Assembly: GCF_900156645.1 (NCBI RefSeq)
Contig: NZ_FTOC01000001.1
Span: 124,001 to 188,000 of the forward strand
Reading direction: 5' to 3'
DNA: 64,000 nucleotides
Source: Salimicrobium flavidum
GTDB lineage: Bacteria > Bacillota > Bacilli > Bacillales > Halobacillaceae
In this document: positions 18,575-28,194 of the stretch, one piece after another
Numbering within the stretch: the first letter of the stretch is position 1
Layout of the letters: every line of letters begins with the position of its first letter
The notes under the pieces: generated by a model
Databases searched by the model: none
Told to the model about the DNA's origin: nothing
The model's input: the letters and a program-made list of their open reading frames with translations, nothing else
Made by a program: the position numbers and the translations under genes

Positions 18575-20467
18575 ATGGATCTGAATAATATTAATGACCC
18601 TTCTGTCGTCAAGAATTTATCGGCGGAGGAAATGTTGGACTTAGCGCAGGATGTGCGTGATTTTCTTATCAATAATTTATCTACGACTGGAGGCCACTTA
18701 GGAGCGAATTTGGGGGTTGTAGAGCTGACTTTAGCTCTGCATCGTACGTTCGATAGCCCGAAGGATCGATTGCTTTTTGATGTAGGTCATCAGTCTTACA
18801 TCCATAAAATCCTTACCGGCCGTGGCCCAGCTTTTGATACTCTTCGTCAGTATCAGGGCTTATGCGGTTTCCCTAAGCGAAATGAAAGTGAACACGATGT
18901 CTGGGAAACGGGTCACAGTTCCACTTCCCTTTCTGCAGCGATGGGGATGGCGATTGCAAGAGATCTAAAAAAAGAGGATCATTCCGTTGTTCCCATTATA
19001 GGAGATGGGGCCCTTACAGGCGGCATGGCTCTTGAGGCTCTCAACCACATCGGGCATGAGAAGAAAAATGTAACCGTTATCCTCAACGATAATGAAATGT
19101 CCATAGCTAAGAACGTCGGTGCTCTTCACGGAGCGCTGGGACGAATGAGAAGTGCGGGCAAATATAACCGTGTCAAAGATGATCTGGAATGGATTCTTAA
19201 AAAGATTCCGGCTATTGGTGGTAGAGTCGCATCTACGGCTGAACGTCTTAAAGATTCAATGAAATATTTCGTCGTTCCAGGTATGTTCTTTGAAGAACTC
19301 GGGTTCACTTATTATGGCCCTGTAGACGGTCATGATTTTGAAGATCTGCAGGAAAATCTGGAATACGCCAAAAAAACTGAGGGACCTGTTATTGTTCACG
19401 TTATGACGCAAAAAGGGAAAGGCTACCATCCGGCTGAATCCGACGTGACAGACAAATGGCATGGCGTGGGCCCTTACAAAATCGACTCGGGAGAAAAGAT
19501 CAAACCTGCATCCGCTCCTCCCGCATGGAGTTCGGTAATAAGCGAGGCATTGCGTGAAGAGGCTCGGAAAGATGATAGAATCGTCGCCGTTACGCCGGCT
19601 ATGGTTCTCGGGTCGAAACTGGAGAAGTTCGGAGCAGAGTTCCCTGATCGTCTGTATGATGTAGGTATAGCTGAACAGCATGCTACTACTATGTCCGCCG
19701 GGCTTGCAACCCAGGGGATGAAACCGTTTCTTGCTATATACTCCACGTTCCTGCAACGAGGCTATGATCAGGTGATTCATGATGTGGCCCGGCAGAAACT
19801 GAATGTCATATTCGGTATCGATCGTGCCGGTCTGGTTGGCGCAGATGGGGAGACCCACCAGGGAGTTTTTGATATTGCATTTTTACGTGCTGTGCCTAAC
19901 ATGACGATCATGATGCCGAAAGATGAAAATGAAGCCAGGCATATGGTTCATACGGCCTGTCAGTATGAAGGTGGACCAATAGCCATTCGTTATCCGCGAG
20001 GGAACGCTCTTGGAGTTGAAGTGGACGACCAGGCAAAAGAACTGGAGATAGGATCCTGGGAAGTGTTGAAACCCGGAAAAGATGCAGTGATATTGACATT
20101 CGGAACCACGATTCCTCTTGCTTTGGAAGCTGCTGAGACTCTGAATTCTCAAGGGGTTGATGCAGAAGTCGTCAACGCGAGATTCATGAAACCGATGGAT
20201 GAAAAAATGCTTCACAGTATATTTGAACGTCAGATTCCTGTAGTTACATTGGAGGAAGCTGTAGTACAGGGAAGCTTCGGATCGGCAGTCCTTGAGTTTC
20301 AAAGTGATCACGGATATTACGACAGAGAAGTTAAAAGAATCGGCCTTCCGGATCGATTCGTGGAACATGGCAGTGTTAAAGACTTGTGGAAAGAAGTTGA
20401 CTTTACAAACGAAAATGTTGTAAAAACTGTTCAGAATCTGATACCGAAAAGTGAAAAAAGGGCTTGA
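18575..20467 (+). CDS. dxs: 1-deoxy-D-xylulose-5-phosphate synthase
   Basis: Thiamine diphosphate enzyme (630 aa) that joins pyruvate and glyceraldehyde 3-phosphate in the first step of the MEP isoprenoid route. [15 protein letters not shown] is near the N terminus, and [15 protein letters not shown] is the TPP-binding GDG..N motif. The transketolase-like middle domain has [10 protein letters not shown] with the catalytic Glu, and a C-terminal transketolase domain follows. AAGGAGGTCC precedes the start. It sits downstream of oapA, as in other OLE-bearing genomes. Confidence 0.97.
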   Translation: MDLNNINDPSVVKNLSAEEMLDLAQDVRDFLINNLSTTGGHLGANLGVVELTLALHRTFDSPKDRLLFDVGHQSYIHKILTGRGPAFDTLRQYQGLCGFPKRNESEHDVWETGHSSTSLSAAMGMAIARDLKKEDHSVVPIIGDGALTGGMALEALNHIGHEKKNVTVILNDNEMSIAKNVGALHGALGRMRSAGKYNRVKDDLEWILKKIPAIGGRVASTAERLKDSMKYFVVPGMFFEELGFTYYGPVDGHDFEDLQENLEYAKKTEGPVIVHVMTQKGKGYHPAESDVTDKWHGVGPYKIDSGEKIKPASAPPAWSSVISEALREEARKDDRIVAVTPAMVLGSKLEKFGAEFPDRLYDVGIAEQHATTMSAGLATQGMKPFLAIYSTFLQRGYDQVIHDVARQKLNVIFGIDRAGLVGADGETHQGVFDIAFLRAVPNMTIMMPKDENEARHMVHTACQYEGGPIAIRYPRGNALGVEVDDQAKELEIGSWEVLKPGKDAVILTFGTTIPLALEAAETLNSQGVDAEVVNARFMKPMDEKMLHSIFERQIPVVTLEEAVVQGSFGSAVLEFQSDHGYYDREVKRIGLPDRFVEHGSVKDLWKEVDFTNENVVKTVQNLIPKSEKRA

Positions 20468-20471
20468 ATAT

Positions 20472-21290
20472 ATGTCTAAAAAACTACGTCTCGATACGTT
20501 ATTGGTAGAAAGAGGGCTGTTGGAAACGCGCGAAAAAGCAAAGAGAACGATTATGGCAGGGCTTGTTTTTTCCGAGCAGCAACGGTTGGATAAACCTGGA
20601 CAAAAAGTTGATGAAAATATCGAATTAACAGTGAAAGGGAAAGCTGTTCCTTATGTAAGCAGGGGTGGATTAAAACTCGAGAAAGCCATCTCCTGCTTTT
20701 CTCTTGAGTTGAAAGATAAAATCATGGTTGATATCGGTTCATCTACAGGGGGGTTCACCGATTGTGGACTTCAGCATGGAATCAAATTAAGCTACTGCAT
20801 TGATGTAGGTTACAACCAGCTGGATTGGCGTCTTAGGAATCATGACCAGGTAGTCGTTATGGAAAGGACGAATTTCCGTTATGTTACAAGGGAAGATCTT
20901 TCTGAAGGCTTGCCTGAGATAGCTACCATTGATGTTTCTTTCATTTCTTTAAAATTGATTCTTCCTGTACTCGCTGACTTACTGATACCCGGAGGCGATG
21001 TAGCTGCATTGATCAAGCCTCAGTTCGAAGCCGGTAGAGACCAGGTAGGGAAAAAAGGTATCATCAGAGATTCTGGCATTCATGAAGAGGTACTGTGTAA
21101 TATACTATCTTTCGCTGAAGACCTCGGTTTCGAGACGAAGGGTCTCACTTATTCACCTATAACGGGAGGGGACGGGAACATCGAGTTTCTTGCCCACTGG
21201 CGTTTTTCCGGTCTTGGTGCCGAGAAAATGAGTGAATCGAAAATCAAGGATGTAGTAACTGAAGCCCATACCCAACTGCAGAAAAAGTAA
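20472..21290 (+). CDS. yqxC: TlyA-family rRNA methyltransferase / hemolysin-like protein
   Basis: An N-terminal S4 RNA-binding domain (about 1-65, RLDTLLVERGLLETREKAKR) is followed by an FtsJ-type SAM methyltransferase domain with the SAM motif DIGSSTGGFTDC. Proteins of this family 2'-O-methylate rRNA. ATG at 20472 (272 aa) gives the usual family start. An in-frame GTG at 20451 would overlap dxs and is less likely. It lies 4 nt after the dxs stop. Confidence 0.92.
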   Translation: MSKKLRLDTLLVERGLLETREKAKRTIMAGLVFSEQQRLDKPGQKVDENIELTVKGKAVPYVSRGGLKLEKAISCFSLELKDKIMVDIGSSTGGFTDCGLQHGIKLSYCIDVGYNQLDWRLRNHDQVVVMERTNFRYVTREDLSEGLPEIATIDVSFISLKLILPVLADLLIPGGDVAALIKPQFEAGRDQVGKKGIIRDSGIHEEVLCNILSFAEDLGFETKGLTYSPITGGDGNIEFLAHWRFSGLGAEKMSESKIKDVVTEAHTQLQKK

Positions 21291-21318
21291 GACAGGAGGA
21301 AGGGAGGTCTTTTGAAGT

Positions 21319-21774
21319 ATGACGTTAAGCAAAGGTCAGAGACATATAAAAATCCGGGAAATGATCACCAGTGAAAATATTGAAACCCAGGATGATCTTG
21401 TGTTCAGGTTAAAAGAACTTGGCTATAATGTGACTCAGGCTACAGTGTCGCGGGATATAAAAGAGTTGCACCTGGTCAAGGTGCCTGTCGTCGATGGAAG
21501 ATATAAATATAGTCTTCCGGCTGATCAGCGTTTCAATCCTTTAGAGAAGCTGAAGAGAATGATGATGGATTCTTTCGTAAGCATCGATCGCTCCGGACAT
21601 TTCATCGTTTTGAAAACGTTACCCGGTAATGCTCATGCTGTAGGAGCTCTTATCGACAATTTGGACTGGGAGGAAATCATGGGCACCATTTGCGGAGATG
21701 ATACGTGTCTTATCATTTGCAGAGCAGAGAATCAGACTGAACAAGTCAGTGATCAACTGCTCAATATGTTGTAA
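21319..21774 (+). CDS. argR: Arginine repressor ArgR/AhrC
   Basis: Hexameric arginine-dependent regulator (151 aa) of arginine synthesis and breakdown. The N-terminal winged helix holds [15 protein letters not shown]. The C-terminal oligomerisation and arginine-binding domain ends with [14 protein letters not shown], whose GDDT residues contact arginine. GGGAGG lies about 10 nt upstream. The position between yqxC and recN is conserved in Bacillaceae. No arginine gene is nearby. Confidence 0.95.
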   Translation: MTLSKGQRHIKIREMITSENIETQDDLVFRLKELGYNVTQATVSRDIKELHLVKVPVVDGRYKYSLPADQRFNPLEKLKRMMMDSFVSIDRSGHFIVLKTLPGNAHAVGALIDNLDWEEIMGTICGDDTCLIICRAENQTEQVSDQLLNML

Positions 21775-21791
21775 GTGAAGGGGTTTTCGCC

Positions 21792-23519
21792 ATGTTAACT
21801 GAATTGACTATCAGAGATTTTGCTATTATTGATTACGTCTCCTTAACTTTGAAGGATGGACTGACTGTACTTACCGGAGAAACAGGAGCTGGTAAATCTA
21901 TAATCATAGATTCTATACAATTGTTGACCGGAGCCAGGGGTTCTGTGGAGTTTGTGAAACATGGAGCTAAACGGGCAGAGATTGAGGGTCTGTTTAATGT
22001 AGAAGGAAACCATTCAGTATTTGAAAAGGGGAAAGAGTTCGGTGTCGATATCGAGGATGACGGGATGGTCGTATTACAAAGGTCGATTACTCATCAAGGA
22101 AAAAGTATCTGCCGTGTGAACGGCAAATTGGTTACTTTGGGTATTTTGAAAGAATTCGGAAAATCACTGATCGACATCCACAGTCAACATGAAACCCAGT
22201 CTCTTATGGACCCGGATCGACACATCGAATTGTTGGACACGTATGCGGAACAGGAATTGAAACAACCGAAACAGGAGTACACGAAACAATACGAAAAGTA
22301 TAAATCGCTTAAAAAGAGATATAAGGAATTAAGTGATAATGAACAGGAAATGGCCCAACGATTGGATTTGCTTCAGTTTCAGTGGAGTGAACTCGATGAG
22401 GCAGAGCTGCAACCGAAAGAAGATGAAGAACTTACAGAAGAAAGAGATAAGTTGTCGAACTTCGAAAAGATTTATTCGGGATTAAACGATACGTATGAAG
22501 CATTATACGGAGAGCAAAAAGGTATGGACTGGCTTTCTCATGCCATGATGAGTCTTGATTCCACTGCGGATTACGATGAAAATTATAAACGTATGTCTGA
22601 AGAACTCTCCAATGCTTATTATATGGTAGAAGAACTCACCTTTCGTTTAAGCACGGAAATGGAAGGGCTCGAATTCGACCCGGAACGGTTGAATGAAATC
22701 GAGGAGCGGCTCGATGAAATTAACCGACTGAAACGAAAGTACGGCCAATCGGTCGAAGAAATTTTGGAACATAAAGATAAAGTTGAAGCAGAGATAAATG
22801 AAATCAACAACAAGGACTCGTTCCTTTCCAAACTTGAAGCGGAGATTGAAGATGTGACTGAAGATTTGTTGCTAGAAGCTCAGCATATACATGACATCCG
22901 TGCAGACGCCGCCGAGCAACTTGTGAATGCTGTGCATGGAGAGTTGAAGGATCTTTACCTGGAGAAGGCTGTTTTTGATGTTAGTGTGGAAAAAAGAAAA
23001 GGTAGTAAAGACTCTCCTGCACTGAACGGTCGACAGGTAAGTTTAACTTCCAGTGGTTTTGATGAAGTAAGGTTTATGATCACTACTAATCCAGGAGAAC
23101 CGATGAAACCTCTGCACAAAATCGCTTCGGGAGGCGAAATGTCCAGGATCATGCTTGCGTTAAAGCAAATATTCTCAAGGCACCAGGGTATTACGAGTGT
23201 GATTTTTGATGAAGTGGATACAGGCGTGAGCGGAAGAGTCGCTCAGGCTATCGCAGAGAAGATATTCAAGATCTCCGTGAATTCTCAGGTCCTTTGTATT
23301 TCCCATCTACCTCAGGTAGCAGCAATGGCAGATACTCATGTGCAAATACAGAAAAATGTTTCTGATAATAAAACAGAAACGAACGCAAAAGAATTGGACA
23401 AAAATGAAAAAATTGAAGAAGTGGCACGAATGATCAGCGGGTCTGAATTAACGAAGACCACGTTGCAGAATGGACAGGAATTACTTAATCTTGCAGAGTC
23501 ATTCAAAACCAGCGTCTAA
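21792..23519 (+). CDS. recN: DNA repair protein RecN
   Basis: SMC-like ATPase (575 aa) acting early at double-strand breaks. Walker A is GETGAGKS near residue 31. Long coiled coils fill roughly 150-370, the ABC signature is KIASGGEMSR, and Walker B is SVIFDEVDTGVSG. GAAGGGG precedes the start. In spore formers spoIVB and spo0A come next; here a terminator and repeat debris follow instead. Confidence 0.96.
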   Translation: MLTELTIRDFAIIDYVSLTLKDGLTVLTGETGAGKSIIIDSIQLLTGARGSVEFVKHGAKRAEIEGLFNVEGNHSVFEKGKEFGVDIEDDGMVVLQRSITHQGKSICRVNGKLVTLGILKEFGKSLIDIHSQHETQSLMDPDRHIELLDTYAEQELKQPKQEYTKQYEKYKSLKKRYKELSDNEQEMAQRLDLLQFQWSELDEAELQPKEDEELTEERDKLSNFEKIYSGLNDTYEALYGEQKGMDWLSHAMMSLDSTADYDENYKRMSEELSNAYYMVEELTFRLSTEMEGLEFDPERLNEIEERLDEINRLKRKYGQSVEEILEHKDKVEAEINEINNKDSFLSKLEAEIEDVTEDLLLEAQHIHDIRADAAEQLVNAVHGELKDLYLEKAVFDVSVEKRKGSKDSPALNGRQVSLTSSGFDEVRFMITTNPGEPMKPLHKIASGGEMSRIMLALKQIFSRHQGITSVIFDEVDTGVSGRVAQAIAEKIFKISVNSQVLCISHLPQVAAMADTHVQIQKNVSDNKTETNAKELDKNEKIEEVARMISGSELTKTTLQNGQELLNLAESFKTSV

Positions 23520-23550
23520 AGAAAAGCACTCACAAGTGCTTTTCTTTTTA
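23519..23550 (+). terminator. Terminator of recN
   Basis: AAGAAAAGCACT pairs with AGTGCTTTTCTT around a short CACA loop, with a following T run. It starts at the recN stop codon and closes the nusB-recN run. Confidence 0.85.
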
Positions 23551-23572
23551 GCATTGAATAAGTCGTTTGTTG

Positions 23573-23676
23573 ATTACAGATACGGAAAGTGGGGACACCA
23601 GCGGGAAATCGGGCGGCTGAAACGTTGCTCCATGGATAAGTGGCTGCCTGAATATTTATTTTCAGGATAGCTATTC
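23573..23676. repeat. Decayed palindromic repeat of the Bacillaceae type
   Basis: GTGGGGACACCAGCGGGAAA is followed by GGCGGCTGAAACGTTGCTCC and by CTGCCTGAATATTTATTTTC. The last block recurs nearly exactly at 61820-61840 (CCGCCTGAATATTTATTTTC), where the preceding CTGAAGCATTGC also matches. These are short non-coding palindromic repeats. This copy lies exactly where spoIVB and spo0A are missing. Confidence 0.6.
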
Positions 23677-23727
23677 AAAAAACAGAGAGCTTGAGATAGA
23701 TGTGCTGAAAGTAATTGATTTCTTGAG

Positions 23728-23874
23728 GTGCACAAGGAAATCATTAAAGGAATAGCTATTATAAATGAAGGAATTGGAGTTTCGCTTATTCATAAGGTAA
23801 CAGACGACGCTTATTTCTTATTTATGCCTATATTTCCGGTTCAATTTTTATATTGTTATGTGTTAAAATTTTAA
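23728..23874 (+). pseudogene. Possible gene fragment, LysR-like substrate-binding remnant
   Basis: Starting at GTG 23728, an open frame of about 48 codons ends at TAA 23872-23874. It reads NEGIGVSLIHK in its middle, which resembles the G(I/L)G(I/V)SL stretch of LysR regulator effector domains. There is no ribosome site and no helix-turn-helix. It may be a decayed gene end or chance. Confidence 0.2.
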
Positions 23875-23916
23875 ATTGTCTAATTCTTTTATTACAATTA
23901 ACGAGGAGATGTACAT

Positions 23917-25266
23917 ATGAAGGTTGTAAAATTCGGAGGAAGTTCTGTAGCAAGCGCATCACAATTGAAACAAGTCACTGACATCTTGGAGTCAGATACT
24001 GATAGGAGGATCGTCGTGGTCTCTGCACCTGGCAAACGCAGTGATGACGATGAGAAAGTGACTGATCTCCTGATTCAAATCGGTGAATCTGTCGAAAACG
24101 GAAAAAAAGATGAGAAAGCATATGAGAAAGTACTGAATCGTTTCAGAGAAATCATTGAAGAGCTTGCTCTTCCAGAGGAAACATTCACTACCATAAAGGA
24201 ACGTATTGACGATGGAATAACAATGATAGAACATAAAGAACCGAACGGGCTCGATGCGTTGAAGGCGTGCGGAGAGGATGGTACTGCTATCATACTCAGT
24301 GCTTTTCTCACCAGTCGACAACACACAGCTTCTTATGTCCATCCTCAGGAAGCGGGAATCTTTCTGAAGGATGAACCGGGAGGAGCTCTGGTGCTTGATG
24401 AAAGTTTCGATCACCTTTATGAACTGAGAAAAAGAGATGGGGTTCTTGTTATTCCTGGATTCTTTGGGTATACCAAAGAAGGCAAACTTATTACATTTTC
24501 CCGTGGCGGGTCCGATATCACCGGTTCGATTGTGGCAGCGGGAGTAAAAGCGGACCTGTATGAAAACTTCACCGACGTAGATTCTGTATACTGTGTGAAT
24601 CCGTCCATCGTCGAAAACCCTAAGGAAATGAAATATTTGACCTACAGAGAAATGCGGGAGCTTTCTTACGCGGGCTTCTCCGTCTTCCACGACGAAGCAT
24701 TAATACCTGCCTTTAAGAAACGCATACCTGTTTGTATAAAAAATACTAATAATCCGGAAGCACCCGGCACGATGATTGTAGCTGACAGAAAGGATACCGA
24801 TGGAGATGTAGTGGGAATAGCAAGTGATGACGGGTTCATTACAATCTACGTCAGTAAATACCTCATGAACCGTGAAATCGGGTTTGGACGACGTCTTTTA
24901 CAAATCCTCGAAGATGAAGGTGTTTCGTTTGAACATGCGCCGTCAGGTATAGATGATATGTCAGTAATCCTAAGAGAAACAGCTTTATCCAAAGAAAAAG
25001 AAGATATCGTGCTGAAAAGGATCAAAGATGAGTTGGAAGTGGATACTGTCGAAGTTGAACGTGATATGGCAATGATCATGATTGTAGGCGAAGGCATGAA
25101 TCAACGTGTAGGAGTTGCAAGTAAAGCTACCCAGGCTTTCAAAAATGCAAATGTCAATCTTGAAATGATCAACCAGGGTTCTTCTGAAGTATCCATGATG
25201 TTCGGAATTCACGCCGATGGAATAGAAAAAGCGGTGAGGGAGCTTTATAAAGTGTACTTTACTTAA
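23917..25266 (+). CDS. yclM: Aspartate kinase (AK III type)
   Basis: Phosphorylates aspartate, the first step towards lysine, threonine, methionine and diaminopimelate. At 449 aa with an N-terminal MKVVKFGGSSVAS, FSRGGSDITGSI and YENFTDVDSVY in the kinase domain, and two C-terminal ACT domains (from about residue 305; NREIGFGR.. and MINQGSSEVSMMFG), it belongs with B. subtilis YclM (ThrD). It is not of the alpha/beta-overlap type. Regulation by lysine and threonine is known for that family. ACGAGGAGATG precedes the ATG. No lysine riboswitch is seen upstream. It stands alone in the former spo0A locus. Confidence 0.93.
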   Translation: MKVVKFGGSSVASASQLKQVTDILESDTDRRIVVVSAPGKRSDDDEKVTDLLIQIGESVENGKKDEKAYEKVLNRFREIIEELALPEETFTTIKERIDDGITMIEHKEPNGLDALKACGEDGTAIILSAFLTSRQHTASYVHPQEAGIFLKDEPGGALVLDESFDHLYELRKRDGVLVIPGFFGYTKEGKLITFSRGGSDITGSIVAAGVKADLYENFTDVDSVYCVNPSIVENPKEMKYLTYREMRELSYAGFSVFHDEALIPAFKKRIPVCIKNTNNPEAPGTMIVADRKDTDGDVVGIASDDGFITIYVSKYLMNREIGFGRRLLQILEDEGVSFEHAPSGIDDMSVILRETALSKEKEDIVLKRIKDELEVDTVEVERDMAMIMIVGEGMNQRVGVASKATQAFKNANVNLEMINQGSSEVSMMFGIHADGIEKAVRELYKVYFT

Positions 25267-25273
25267 AAAAACA

Positions 25274-25442
25274 GGCCTTGTCATCGTTCGTTGTTGTTTT
25301 TCTACGGGGGAAGCTTGTCGCGGGCATGACGTAAGCTTCCTGAATCTCCCTACGTTCGATCCCGGTGATTTCTCCGTTCATGCTCAAAACGCAGGTATCT
25401 CAGGCCTTCGTTTTGAAATCAGCAACCGGCTTTCACAGAACC
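25274..25442. repeat. MITE-like element, partly decayed copy
   Basis: It aligns in order with the copy at 61473-61647: TCATCGTTCG.TTG, ACGGG.GGAAGCTTG, GCGGGCATGACGTAA, CTTCC.GAATCTC, CTACGTTCGAT and CCGGTGATTT. The ends are degraded (GGCCTTGTCA left, CACAGAACC right), and no target duplication remains. It lies between yclM and the exonuclease gene and can fold into a long hairpin. Confidence 0.7.
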
Positions 25443-25461
25443 GATAATGATTGTCCCTTGA

Positions 25462-25497
25462 AAACAGGCAGAAGAGCTCAGCTCTTCTGCCTGTTTA
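25462..25497 (-). terminator. Terminator containing the exonuclease stop codon in its loop
   Basis: The perfect arms AAACAGGCAGAAGAGC and GCTCTTCTGCCTGTTT enclose a 3-nt loop that is the TGA stop of the minus-strand gene at 25478. A TTTTC follows in the minus direction. It can also act on transcripts coming from yclM. Confidence 0.8.
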
Positions 25498-26206
25498 GTA
25501 GTTGTTGCAGTACGGAATAAGTAGTTATATTATGCTCTTTTTTCATAATCAGTAGAAGCTCTGAAAATAAATCGGCTGTCATGTTAGCGTCATTCAATGC
25601 GTGGTGTCGCTCCAGACTGTGAATGTTGAAATAGTGGAGCAATGGGTCGAGCCGATGACTCACATCGGGTAATGCATATTTTGCCATTTGCTGCGAATCG
25701 ATGCAGGGAGGCGAATATTCAGGAAGTTTCCAGCGTTTCACCATAGCCCTCAGAAATCTTACATCAAAATGGGCAGGGTGTGCTACAAGCGTGCTGTTTT
25801 CTGAAAAAGTGAGGAAGCGTTGGAACCCTTCGAGAAAAGAAGGTGCCTGATTCAGAGCGTCTCTTGAGAGATTCGTAAGTGATAGAATATGGTTTGGTAC
25901 AGGTCTGATCGGTTTGATCAACTGATGCATTTCATCTAGCTTTTCGGAGTTGCCGTTCATTCGAACTGCTCCGATGGAAAGTATTTCATGACCTATTTCA
26001 GGTAGAAATCCTGTAGTTTCCAGATCGAAGACCGTATAATCCCTCTTGTCCAATCGATCGGAATTCTGGGTGTCGGACCGATTTGTAATATACATACAAA
26101 GGTCATGGTACTCACTCGTCTGAAAGTATGGTTTCATTTTGAAATAGTAAATAGGTTTTTCCATGAAAATGTATTTCAGGATTTGCAGATCTATGGGTAT
26201 CATCAC
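25478..26206 (-). CDS. DnaQ-like 3'-5' exonuclease (DEDDh)
   Basis: Protein of 242 aa with an exonuclease fold starting near residue 55. ExoI FDLETTG gives D61 and E63, ExoII HPAHFDVRFL gives D148, and ExoIII HHALNDA gives the His (201/202) and D206, so the DEDDh set is complete. The first 55 residues are a helical extension not typical of DnaQ. Its ATGA start overlaps the stop of the DUF294 gene upstream, so the two are translationally coupled. Such pairs of a cNMP/CBS/DUF294 protein with a small exonuclease are known in other bacteria; the shared role is not clear. Confidence 0.85.
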   Translation of the reverse strand: MMIPIDLQILKYIFMEKPIYYFKMKPYFQTSEYHDLCMYITNRSDTQNSDRLDKRDYTVFDLETTGFLPEIGHEILSIGAVRMNGNSEKLDEMHQLIKPIRPVPNHILSLTNLSRDALNQAPSFLEGFQRFLTFSENSTLVAHPAHFDVRFLRAMVKRWKLPEYSPPCIDSQQMAKYALPDVSHRLDPLLHYFNIHSLERHHALNDANMTADLFSELLLIMKKEHNITTYSVLQQLLNRQKS

Positions 26207-28107
26207 ATCACCCGATTCCTGTTATAGCTAAGCTCAAGAACTTGCTGGAGACGTTTGGCTACGTTCAAAGCTTCTTTCAAAGAGCGTCGTTCCTGTTTTT
26301 GGATTTTCGATAATGATACGAAATTATTCAACGGACGTCCTTCTTCGAGCTGCTGTAGATTGGAATGCAATCGCAATAACATTAATCGATGCAGGGAGAG
26401 TTTAGCATTTTCGGCATCTCTCGGGTGAAAATGGTTTCCTTGTGCTAATAATGTCAGCCTTTGAACAGTGTTATTAGCTTCCACCCCATACTTCATACTA
26501 TATATACGAACCGCATTTACAATCTGCATGGTGGCAGATCGCTTCAAATCTATCATCCGTTTTTTACCGGCTCCATTGATTCGTCCGAATGGCTGGATAG
26601 GAACCTTGAAGCGCAGTGTATCCTTCATAAGCAATTGATGAAGACCGAGGGAATGCTGAACTTTTTCAGTTACATATTTTTTCAATTCATAGGCTAAGGA
26701 GTAATCTCCGAATACAGGACGGAAATCCATGAAAATAGTGAAGTCTCTGATTTCTTCAGCGTCTAACTTCTTAATCCATTCGTCCACGCTTGATTTCCAT
26801 TCCTGTTCCTGTTTTCTCCATTTTTTCTCTTTTGCCATAATACCTCCTGAGCAATAAGGGAATCCACATTCATCAAGCATATCATTGATTCTTTTAGAAA
26901 ATCTCTTGAAATACATAGAGATTTCTTCTTTATGGGCAGAGGTTTCATAATTTGAAAGAATGAGGCCATTGTCCTGGTCTGTAGAGATCATCTGTTCCTT
27001 CCTGCCGCCGCTTCCCATAATCAGAAAACAATAGTTGATGGGAGGAGCTCCGTGTCCGAGATCTACCATTTCATCTTCTGCGATTTGAATAATCTGTTTA
27101 TGAATACGGTCATTGTAATTCGTGATCAACTCTGCGATGTGATAGGCGAGCATATTATCCTCAATCAAGCTCCGTATGAATTTCTGGAATTTTTCATTAT
27201 ATGCAGGGGAAAGCTCCTGTAGTTCTTCTACAGTTCTTGCATTGGAGATTCTATAGGTAAGATCAAAGTAGACAGACTGATCAATCTGGATAAAAGAGGA
27301 TTGTCTCAAAATGCCTGCGACCTGGTCCTTGTGCATCACAGGTATAATCGTAGCAGGATGGTGTTTCAAGTAACTGAGGGCATCAAAGATGAATTCCTCT
27401 TCGTTGACACTGAAATTTTCGTCTATCATGTATTTGCTTACATAAGCGTAAGAATCACCCTTCATAAAAGCTTCTACTACTTCATGATAACTGATCATAC
27501 CTTCAAAATTTTTGTTGTTATCTGATACGATCAGGCCTTCCACTTCTTCGATCTTTAATGTTTCAGCTGCTTCTGCTATGGTTCGCTTAGAGTGGATGAA
27601 TGTAGGCTTTTCCATGTAATGTTTGGTTCTTTCTTTGAAAAGACTGGTTTCATTTTCTCCTTCATCATTGGAATCTTTGTATTTGACTTCATCATATAGG
27701 CTTTTGGTGAGGTCGCTGAGCATGTCGAGGACTACCTGGGAAAAACGGGGGTTGTCCTCCATGATTTTTATAAAAGCCGATCGCTCAATTTTCAGAGTGT
27801 GAACCGGCTCCAGACACCGGACTGAAAATCTCATGTTTTCACTCGTTAGGAGTACCATTAATCCTATGAGATCACCGGGGTAAAAGTAACGGATGGAATG
27901 CTGTTTTCCGTTTGATCGGTACATAATACTATCCGCCACACCACTGATGAGCATGTGAATATCTGATTCTTTCTGGTCCTCGTGAATGATGAATTCATTC
28001 GTTGCATATTCTTCATAAGTAGAGTTCCTGAAAAGATCCTGTATCTCCTTTTCATTGAGTAATTCAAAAGGGTATTGGTTCTCTAGAACTTCCAGGTCAA
28101 GGTTCAT
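26203..28107 (-). CDS. cNMP-binding/CBS/DUF294 putative nucleotidyltransferase
   Basis: Multidomain cytoplasmic protein of 634 aa. A cyclic-nucleotide-binding-like domain spans about 15-125 (FYPGDLIGLMVLL), a CBS pair about 165-285 and a DUF294 nucleotidyltransferase domain about 310-450. The last has GSGGRKEQ..TDQD near 364-378, the G-S..DxD-type catalytic signature also seen in GlnD-like uridylyltransferases. A helical DUF294 C-terminal domain follows (about 470-620). It probably senses a nucleotide and modifies a target, but ligand and target are unknown. The upstream site is AAGGAAG. It is followed by the coupled exonuclease. Confidence 0.82.
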   Translation of the reverse strand: MNLDLEVLENQYPFELLNEKEIQDLFRNSTYEEYATNEFIIHEDQKESDIHMLISGVADSIMYRSNGKQHSIRYFYPGDLIGLMVLLTSENMRFSVRCLEPVHTLKIERSAFIKIMEDNPRFSQVVLDMLSDLTKSLYDEVKYKDSNDEGENETSLFKERTKHYMEKPTFIHSKRTIAEAAETLKIEEVEGLIVSDNNKNFEGMISYHEVVEAFMKGDSYAYVSKYMIDENFSVNEEEFIFDALSYLKHHPATIIPVMHKDQVAGILRQSSFIQIDQSVYFDLTYRISNARTVEELQELSPAYNEKFQKFIRSLIEDNMLAYHIAELITNYNDRIHKQIIQIAEDEMVDLGHGAPPINYCFLIMGSGGRKEQMISTDQDNGLILSNYETSAHKEEISMYFKRFSKRINDMLDECGFPYCSGGIMAKEKKWRKQEQEWKSSVDEWIKKLDAEEIRDFTIFMDFRPVFGDYSLAYELKKYVTEKVQHSLGLHQLLMKDTLRFKVPIQPFGRINGAGKKRMIDLKRSATMQIVNAVRIYSMKYGVEANNTVQRLTLLAQGNHFHPRDAENAKLSLHRLMLLRLHSNLQQLEEGRPLNNFVSLSKIQKQERRSLKEALNVAKRLQQVLELSYNRNRVM

Positions 28108-28166
28108 ACAATCTTCCTTTCTGATAAGATGCTATTCTATCATAGTATGAAAAAACGAATATCCAC

Positions 28167-28194
28167 TAAAAAAGTAGAGCTTTTTAAGCCCTAC
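28167..28194 (-). terminator. Terminator of the DUF2627 gene
   Basis: On the minus strand GTAGGGCTT pairs with AAGCTCTAC through one G-T pair and a 3-nt loop, followed by TTTTTT. It overlaps the stop codon of the gene at 28191. Confidence 0.75.

Noticed and set aside
19256-20368. Long minus-strand frames (up to 200 codons) opposite dxs
   Set aside because: They lie fully within a highly conserved gene on the other strand and have no own signals.
23690-23916. Possible lysine riboswitch before the aspartokinase (GAGGTGCAC at 23725)
   Set aside because: Only this short string fits. The other conserved L-box segments and a terminator or sequestering stem are missing.
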